Below, piece after piece: positions 16,948 through 21,191 of a DNA stretch of 21,191 nt; the first letter of the stretch is position 1; every line of letters starts with the position of its first letter. The notes beneath the pieces are model-generated. The model searched no databases. It was not told the DNA's origin and saw only the letters and a list, made by a program, of their open reading frames with translations. The translations under genes and the position numbers were made by a program. The stretch spans positions 1 to 21,191 of the forward strand of contig CAMTVY010000020.1 of the NCBI GenBank assembly GCA_947085325.1, read 5' to 3'. Origin of the DNA: JAQBXX01 sp947085325 (lineage in GTDB: Bacteria > Pseudomonadota > Gammaproteobacteria > SURF-13).

Positions 16948-18045
16948 ATGGCTCTTATTTCAATGCGTCAATTACTGGATCATGCTGCTGAGCATGGTTA
17001 CGGCGTGCCCGCGTACAACGTCAACAACATGGAGCAGATGCACTCCATCATGCAGGCCGCTGATGCGGTCGGCGCGCCGGTCATCATGCAGGCCTCGGCG
17101 GGCGCACGCTCTTACGCGGGCGAGCCGTTCCTGCGTCATTTGATGTGGGCGGCGGTCGAGATGTATCCGCACATCCCCGTCGTCATGCACCAGGATCACG
17201 GTGCCTCGGCGGCGGTGTGCATACGCTCCATCCAGAGCGGCTTCACCTCGGTGATGATGGACGGTTCGCTCAAGGAAGACATGAAGACGCCATCCTCTTA
17301 TGAGTACAACGCCGAGGTCACGCGCAAGGTGGTCGAAGTCGCTCACGCCTGCGGCGTGTCGGTGGAGGGTGAGCTGGGCTGTCTGGGTTCACTCGAGAGC
17401 GGAAAGATGGGTGAGGAAGACGGCCACGGCTCGGACGAAACGCTGGATCACTCCATGCTGCTCACCGACCCGGAAGAGGCCGCACAGTTCGTCGCCGACA
17501 CCAAAGTAGACAGCCTGGCCATCGCCATCGGCACCAGCCACGGCGCGTACAAATTCACCCGTCCGCCCACCGGCGACATCCTCGCCATCCAGCGCATCAA
17601 GGAAATTCACGCGCGGATTCCAGACACTCATCTCGTCATGCACGGTTCGTCCTCCGTGCCGCAGGAGTGGCTGGAGATCATCAATAAATACGGCGGTGAT
17701 ATCCGCGAGACCTACGGCGTGCCGGTGGAGGAGATCCAGCAAGGCATCAAGCACGGCGTGCGCAAGGTCAACATCGACACCGACCTGCGTCTTGCCGCCA
17801 CCGGCGCGATGCGCAAGGCGATGGCGGAAGACCCGTCCGAGTTCGACCCGCGCAAATTCTTCAAGGCCGCCACCAAGGCCATGATGGAGATATGCAAGCT
17901 GCGTTACGAAGCCTTCGGCTGCGCAGGACAGGCGGCCAAGATCAAGCCCATCCATCTGGATACGATGGTGAAGCGCTACGGCAAGGGCGAACTTGACCCG
18001 CGCGTCACGGCAGGCAAGGCCCAGGCGGCAGTGGGGAAGCGCTAA
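16948..18045 (+). CDS. fba: Fructose-bisphosphate aldolase, class II
   Basis: Zinc aldolase joining dihydroxyacetone phosphate with glyceraldehyde 3-phosphate; in the Calvin cycle it may also make sedoheptulose bisphosphate. The 365 residues and the sequence style match the CbbA-type class II enzymes of autotrophic proteobacteria. Marks are YGVPAYNVNNMEQ, HQDHG (catalytic D83, zinc H84), VEGELGCLGSLES, the sodium/phosphate-binding AIGTSHGAYKF, HGSSSVP with a zinc His, and KVNIDTDLR. The ribosome site TAAGGAGGT (16935-16943) is a full match to the anti-Shine-Dalgarno, suggesting high translation. A bidirectional terminator follows, so fba is the last gene of this series. Confidence 0.98.
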   Translation: MALISMRQLLDHAAEHGYGVPAYNVNNMEQMHSIMQAADAVGAPVIMQASAGARSYAGEPFLRHLMWAAVEMYPHIPVVMHQDHGASAAVCIRSIQSGFTSVMMDGSLKEDMKTPSSYEYNAEVTRKVVEVAHACGVSVEGELGCLGSLESGKMGEEDGHGSDETLDHSMLLTDPEEAAQFVADTKVDSLAIAIGTSHGAYKFTRPPTGDILAIQRIKEIHARIPDTHLVMHGSSSVPQEWLEIINKYGGDIRETYGVPVEEIQQGIKHGVRKVNIDTDLRLAATGAMRKAMAEDPSEFDPRKFFKAATKAMMEICKLRYEAFGCAGQAAKIKPIHLDTMVKRYGKGELDPRVTAGKAQAAVGKR

Positions 18046-18078
18046 AAAGTTTAATCCGTCATCGAAGTGTTGCATTAA

Positions 18079-18116
18079 AAAAGCCCCGTTGAGCAATCCA
18101 CGGGGCTTTTGTTTTT
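18079..18116. terminator. Bidirectional terminator between fba and the cytochrome peroxidase remnant
   Basis: An 11-bp perfect stem (AAAAGCCCCGT at 18079-18089 with its complement at 18100-18110) has a ten-base loop and T-rich tails on both strands. It can stop transcription from fba and from the opposite side. Confidence 0.93.
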
Positions 18117-18136
18117 CAGCCTGCGCCGGGGGAAAT

Positions 18137-18454
18137 TTACTGCGGTAAATTCGGGCGGGTGAGTGCCTTACTAAACGTCACGATGTCGGCCTTTTCCTGA
18201 TCGGTGAGGCCGAGCGGGCGGAACAGTTTGTCCAGCATCGGGTTCCTTTCATTACCCTTGTTGTAAAGATCCATCACGGCCTCCAGTGTCGGCAGGCTGC
18301 CATCGTGCATGTAGGGTGCGGTCAGCTCGACATTTCTCAAGGTAGGTGTCTTGAAGCGGCCGACATCCTGGGTGTCATCCAGACCGCTCGGGCTGATAGT
18401 GACCGGTACGCGACCAAGCTGTGAAACATCGGCACCCTTACAATACGATTTCGT
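18137..18454 (-). pseudogene. Di-haem cytochrome c peroxidase/MauG remnant
   Basis: The frame reads, from about 18424 downward, LGRVPVTISPSG..., then GRFKTPTLRNVELTAPYMHD, GSLPTLEAVMDLYNKG and LTDQEKADIVTFSKALT to a stop at 18137. This is the conserved C-terminal third of the MauG/bacterial cytochrome c peroxidase family (periplasmic di-haem enzymes), including the TPTLRNV..APYMHDG block. The rest is missing: reading upstream, the frame meets a stop at 18455-18457, and neither CxxCH haem motif nor a signal peptide can be found. A full gene would need over 300 residues. An ATG-initiated part of only 67 residues remains. I regard it as a decayed gene rather than a functional small protein. A 23-residue ORF with a fair ribosome site overlaps its upstream edge. 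Confidence 0.75.
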
Positions 18455-18509
18455 CTACGCTCTCGCCGTTGGCGACAGCGAATAACGGCAGGATGGCATC
18501 TTTCTTCAT
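18438..18509 (-). CDS. Possible 23-residue ORF at the edge of the remnant
   Basis: ATG at 18509, with an AAGGTAAGG ribosome-site-like stretch just upstream, opens a 23-codon frame (MKKDAILPLFAV...DEIVL) that stops at 18438 and overlaps the upstream edge of the peroxidase remnant in another frame. It may be the start of a former gene joined to the remnant by deletion. Not recognised; real expression is doubtful. Confidence 0.2.
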   Translation of the reverse strand: MKKDAILPLFAVANGESVDEIVL

Positions 18510-18636
18510 AAACCTTACCTTGGAGAGGCAGATGCTATCGAGTGTGAACCAACGGTATAGGTGCGGGCGTCATCACGCTGGACGGTATGGTTTGATATTC
18601 GAGCATAGAATATTGCGTTACTGTGTAGTCTAAAGT

Positions 18637-18661
18637 GCCCCCGGTTTACAGCCGGGGCATA
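18637..18661 (-). terminator. Weak hairpin at the end of the VKOR-DsbA gene
   Basis: On the minus strand TGCCCCGG and CCGGGGGCA form a GC stem (one bulge) around the stop codon. Only CTTTA follows, so termination is uncertain. The region from here to 18454 carries nothing else I recognise. Confidence 0.35.
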
Positions 18662-19968
18662 CTGGGTGCGGGCAAGACCAGAAAGCCCGGGTCGGTATCC
18701 TTGCCTGCGGCCATGATCAGCCCAAACAGGAAGGCGGGCACGGGGGTACCGGTGCGGCCGTTGATGACCACCAGAGGCGTGCCCTCGATCTGGTATTTTT
18801 CAGCCAGCTCGATGTCCTCCTTGAGTACGGCCGCCGTGGCGGAGGAGTTGACGCACGCCTCGAGTGTTTTACGCCGTGCGCTGTCGTCCTGGGTGGCGAT
18901 GTTCCAGATGCGATTCAGGGTGAGACTGCCCTGGTTCTTGAACAGGGTGCTGCGTACCCGACTGAAGTCAGGGGTGCCGCTGAGGCAGATCTGGACTTTG
19001 GCGGCGAGGCAGCTGATGCCGCCGCCGCTGCGCTGAACCGCAGGATTGCACTGGCTGTCGAGCGGGAAGTGGCGCGCCTCCTCACTCCATGAACCGGGTG
19101 GCGTGATGCCGCGGATTTCTTCCAGTGCGGCTTCCAGCTGCTGGCAATGCGGGCAGCGAATATCGGTCCATTCCGTGATGTGTACCGGCGCACTGGCCGA
19201 TCCGTACACCAGGCGTTTGGCGTCGGGTTGCAGGGGGATGTGACTGGATTGGCGATACATGGCGAGCGAGTCGCTGGTGGCCTGCTGCACGCTGGGCGGC
19301 AGTGAGGTCAGAAATTCCACCAACGGGCTGGCCGGGGTGTTGGCATTGGCCGCCTTGATCACAGTAGAGACCTTGGCAACGCTCATGTCCTCGCGTGGCG
19401 TGTGCAGGCCGGGGTAGATCAGCGCCGAGAAGGCAACGAGGAGGATGGCTCCGCTTTTGAGGCCGGCCTGCAGCCAGCGGGGGGCGCCGGTGTTGAGGCG
19501 TGCATAGGCCAGCCAGGCGGCAGCCGCCACCAGCACGTAGAATAGTACGCAGGTGGGGCAGAAGGTCTTGAGGACGATGCTGTAGCCCAGCAGTGAAACT
19601 GCTATTACAGCTCCCGCGCCGGTGACTATGCGCAGGGCCTGTACGGTATCGTTCATGGGGGTTCCTTGGGTGGTTTGATAGCGCAACATAGCGGCCAGTA
19701 CCAACACCACGATGCTCCATGCCAGGCCCCATCCGGCAATGGGCAGGCCGCTGGCCTGATGCACGGCGTGGCCGAGCGGTGAGTTCCACACCCCGGCGCA
19801 GTTGAAGGTTGCGCTGAGCGAGCACAGGGGCGCAGTGCCGTGGGTGTTAAGCAGGTAAAGCTCAATCCACTGGTAGAGGGTCAGTATCACGCCAAGCAGT
19901 GCGACACCCCCCAGCAGCAAGGCTGTGCGGGCCTCGCGGCCAGGTTGGATTGTGGTGCGTGTAGACAT
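18646..19968 (-). CDS. VKOR-DsbA fusion protein (disulfide bond formation)
   Basis: A 440-residue membrane protein joining two disulfide-forming modules. The N-terminal half is a vitamin K epoxide reductase domain with several transmembrane helices (about 14-40, 74-95, 112-133, 139-156 and 172-187), the loop cysteines C49 and C57 (LCSLSATFNC) and the active pair C137-P-T-C140. The C-terminal half (about 250-430) is a periplasmic thioredoxin/DsbA-like domain with C272-P-H-C275, the same CPHC as DsbA, and GTPLVVING as the cis-proline loop. By family knowledge VKOR passes electrons to quinone and reoxidises its attached DsbA-like partner, replacing DsbB/DsbA. The ATG is five bases from GGGAGG. 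Exported cytochromes and other Cys-containing proteins could be its clients. It faces away from the four-helix protein gene, with 95 bases between them. Confidence 0.93.
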   Translation of the reverse strand: MSTRTTIQPGREARTALLLGGVALLGVILTLYQWIELYLLNTHGTAPLCSLSATFNCAGVWNSPLGHAVHQASGLPIAGWGLAWSIVVLVLAAMLRYQTTQGTPMNDTVQALRIVTGAGAVIAVSLLGYSIVLKTFCPTCVLFYVLVAAAAWLAYARLNTGAPRWLQAGLKSGAILLVAFSALIYPGLHTPREDMSVAKVSTVIKAANANTPASPLVEFLTSLPPSVQQATSDSLAMYRQSSHIPLQPDAKRLVYGSASAPVHITEWTDIRCPHCQQLEAALEEIRGITPPGSWSEEARHFPLDSQCNPAVQRSGGGISCLAAKVQICLSGTPDFSRVRSTLFKNQGSLTLNRIWNIATQDDSARRKTLEACVNSSATAAVLKEDIELAEKYQIEGTPLVVINGRTGTPVPAFLFGLIMAAGKDTDPGFLVLPAPSMPRL

Positions 19969-20063
19969 GGTGCCCTCCCGCGTATAACCCTCTGACTTTA
20001 ACAGAATTGACCAAGACCAGACAAGGTATAGGCAGCCGATTTGCGGCGGTGAAAGGTGGTAGC

Positions 20064-20474
20064 ATGGCGGCCATGTTTAGTGCCGGAACCGTTTTGGCCG
20101 CCGTGGGTATCTATCTGTTGATGGTGGCCGCTTTTTTTTGGGCACGGTGGCGTCGTTTTCATGTGCCCGTGATGATCGGAGCGATGGTGTTCGACTTCGC
20201 GATGCCGTTTTATCTGTATCTCACCAAGGACTGGTACCGGCGGCTGGTGGTAGAGGGCGAGCTGACCTCGTTCCTGTTATGGACCCACCTGCTGCTGGTG
20301 CTCACACTCTATATGCTGTATGCCATGCAGATTCAGAGTGCGCGCCATATGCTGCGCGGTGAGCTGATTTTGCACGCCGATCACCGCGCCCAAGGCAAGG
20401 CCGTTCTGCTGGTGCGCGCCTTTGTGATACTCACCGGCGCGCTGCTGGTGGAAACGCCACCGCCTGCGGCTTGA
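20064..20474 (+). CDS. Four-helix membrane protein of unknown function
   Basis: A 136-residue inner-membrane protein that I do not recognise. Four hydrophobic segments are visible: about residues 7-26 (AGTVLAAVGIYLLMVAAFFW), 36-54 (VPVMIGAMVFDFAMPFYLYL), 69-91 (SFLLWTHLLLVLTLYMLYAM) and 115-131 (VLLVRAFVILTGALLV). Histidines occur within or near the third helix (WTH, ARHMLRG) and in the loop HADHRAQGK, which could bind haem or metal, but this is only a hint. The frame is open upstream to a TTG at 20007. I chose the ATG at 20064 because AGGTGG lies just before it. It is transcribed divergently from the VKOR-DsbA gene and precedes the rubrerythrin gene by 214 bases. Confidence 0.65.
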   Translation: MAAMFSAGTVLAAVGIYLLMVAAFFWARWRRFHVPVMIGAMVFDFAMPFYLYLTKDWYRRLVVEGELTSFLLWTHLLLVLTLYMLYAMQIQSARHMLRGELILHADHRAQGKAVLLVRAFVILTGALLVETPPPAA

Positions 20475-20534
20475 AAACTGGCGCAAATGAATGGCCTCGG
20501 ATTATAATGATTTTAAATACCGGCTGTGTCCGGA

Positions 20535-20560
20535 ATGCAGCGGGTCAGCGACCGTTGCAT
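20535..20560. other. Hairpin in the gap before the rubrerythrin gene
   Basis: ATGCA (20535-20539) and TGCAT (20556-20560) enclose a further CGG/CCG pairing around an AGC loop. A perfect TATAAT sits at 20503-20508, without a good -35 at 16-18 bases. A short transcript cannot be excluded, but nothing proves one. Confidence 0.3.
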
Positions 20561-20585
20561 CTGTACTTGAGTTTGTTAATCGGGC

Positions 20586-20614
20586 TTGACAGTGATTTAG
20601 ACATAGTCTAAGTT
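20586..20614 (+). promoter_or_regulatory. Rubrerythrin promoter with palindromic operator
   Basis: A perfect -35 TTGACA (20586-20591) is followed, after 17 bases, by a weak -10 TAAGTT (20609-20614). Between and over the -10 lies TTAGAC-ATA-GTCTAA (20597-20611), a perfect inverted repeat with 6-bp arms. A strong -35, a weak -10 and a palindrome on top of the -10 are typical of a repressed, inducible promoter. The 15-base length fits a 7-1-7 box of the Fur/PerR kind, but the regulator is not known. Confidence 0.7.
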
Positions 20615-20688
20615 AGGATACACACCGCCCTTGCCGTCCTTGAGGCGGCCCCCATCAACTTCTTAACCTAAACTGTGAGGTATGTGCT

Positions 20689-21108
20689 ATGCAACTCAAA
20701 GGCAGCAAAACCCATGACAACCTGAAGTACGCCTTCTCGGGCGAGTCCCAGGCCAACCGTCGTTATCTCTACTTCGCCGCCAAGGCCGACGTAGAGGGCT
20801 ACAATGACGTCTCCGCCGTATTCCGCTCCACTGCCGAAGGCGAGACCGGCCATGCGCACGGTCATCTGGAGTATATGGAGGACTGTGGTGATCCGGCCAC
20901 CGACTTGCCTATCGGTTCCACCAGTGACAACCTCAAGGCCGCAATTGCGGGCGAAACGCACGAATACACCGATATGTATCCGGGTATGGCCAAGACCGCG
21001 CGCGACGAAAGCTTCGGTGAAATCGCCGACTGGTTCGAGACGCTGGCCAAGGCCGAGCGTTCACACGCCAACCGCTTCCAGAAGGCGCTCGATTCGCTGG
21101 GCAAATAA
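20689..21108 (+). CDS. Rubrerythrin-family protein lacking the rubredoxin domain
   Basis: A 139-residue cytoplasmic di-iron protein, probably a peroxide-scavenging erythrin. The ferritin-like four-helix bundle shows the iron ligands in order: E19 (SGESQANRRY), E52-x-x-H55 (EGETGH), E89 and E92 (GETHEYTDMYP), and E123-x-x-H126 (AERSH). The usual C-terminal rubredoxin domain (two CxxC pairs, about 40 residues) is absent and the protein simply ends after the last helix (KALDSLGK), so electrons must come from a separate carrier. GAGG lies eight bases before the ATG. It has its own strong promoter with a palindromic operator and its own terminator, so it is a single-gene unit, probably induced by peroxide or oxygen stress. 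Confidence 0.92.
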   Translation: MQLKGSKTHDNLKYAFSGESQANRRYLYFAAKADVEGYNDVSAVFRSTAEGETGHAHGHLEYMEDCGDPATDLPIGSTSDNLKAAIAGETHEYTDMYPGMAKTARDESFGEIADWFETLAKAERSHANRFQKALDSLGK

Positions 21109-21114
21109 GTTAAA

Positions 21115-21140
21115 GGCAGATACAAGTTGCAAGATACAAG
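21115..21140. repeat. Single arm of the GATACAAG-word repeat
   Basis: GGCAGATACAAG-TT-GCAAGATACAAG follows the rubrerythrin stop by six bases. It shares the terminus GGCAGATACAAG with the ahcY-metF palindrome. The opposite arm is not present before the window ends. Confidence 0.7.
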
Positions 21141-21146
21141 TAAAAG

Positions 21147-21177
21147 CGGGGCCGTCTTGTGCGGCCCCGTGTTTGTT
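21147..21177 (+). terminator. Terminator of the rubrerythrin gene
   Basis: CGGGGCCG (21147-21154) pairs perfectly with CGGCCCCG (21162-21169) around a seven-base loop and is followed by TGTTTGTT. The T tract is imperfect but the stem is strong. Confidence 0.8.
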
Positions 21178-21191
21178 CTAAAGGTAGTTGC

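Noticed and set aside
18421..18633. A 70-residue plus-strand frame in the gap between the remnant and the VKOR-DsbA gene
   Set aside because: It begins with GTG without a ribosome site, lies opposite the peroxidase remnant and shows no conserved motif.

Overview
The window is about 21 kb of chromosomal sequence, GC-rich inside genes, with a gammaproteobacterial style. It most likely comes from a chemolithoautotrophic, probably sulfur-oxidising member of the Chromatiales/Ectothiorhodospiraceae kind. The evidence is a phosphoribulokinase gene followed by a run of Calvin-cycle and glycolytic genes, exported c-type cytochrome genes, a SahH-type SAM cycle, and intergenic word-repeat palindromes of a kind common in environmental proteobacteria. 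The exact taxon cannot be fixed from the sequence. I see no rRNA, tRNA, CRISPR array, phage or transposase gene.

Layout. (1) 23-1565 (+): a two-gene periplasmic cassette, a Tat-exported metallophosphoesterase and a monohaem cytochrome c that resembles the C-terminal haem domain of SoxA, closed by a strong terminator. (2) 1645-8738 (-): in transcription order metK, ahcY, metF, a 66-residue small membrane ORF, a REC-GGDEF-EAL response regulator, and bioA. metK/ahcY/metF form the SAM recycling and one-carbon set; bioA uses SAM as amino donor. (3) 8872-18045 (+): a thioredoxin-fold protein, then prk, tkt, gap, pgk, pyk and fba. Together these cover the regeneration and lower part of the Calvin cycle; RuBisCO and its regulator CbbR are not in the window. 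(4) 18137-19968 (-): a decayed MauG/cytochrome c peroxidase remnant and a VKOR-DsbA fusion for periplasmic disulfide formation. (5) 20064-21108 (+): a four-helix membrane protein of unknown function and a rubredoxin-less rubrerythrin with a clear palindromic operator at its promoter.

Non-coding structure is the most unusual aspect. Three unrelated families of short word repeats, each arranged as an inverted pair able to form a long hairpin, occupy the gaps metK-ahcY, tkt-gap and gap-pgk (8-bp word), ahcY-metF (GATACAAG word) and prk-tkt (GTGGCTAGTAGC word). They lie only between co-directional genes. The pyk-fba gap carries a different, non-repeated 13-bp-arm hairpin.

The best candidates for something undescribed are the metallophosphoesterase/SoxA-like cytochrome pair, the intra-operonic palindromes, the rubrerythrin operator and the small membrane ORF in front of the response regulator.
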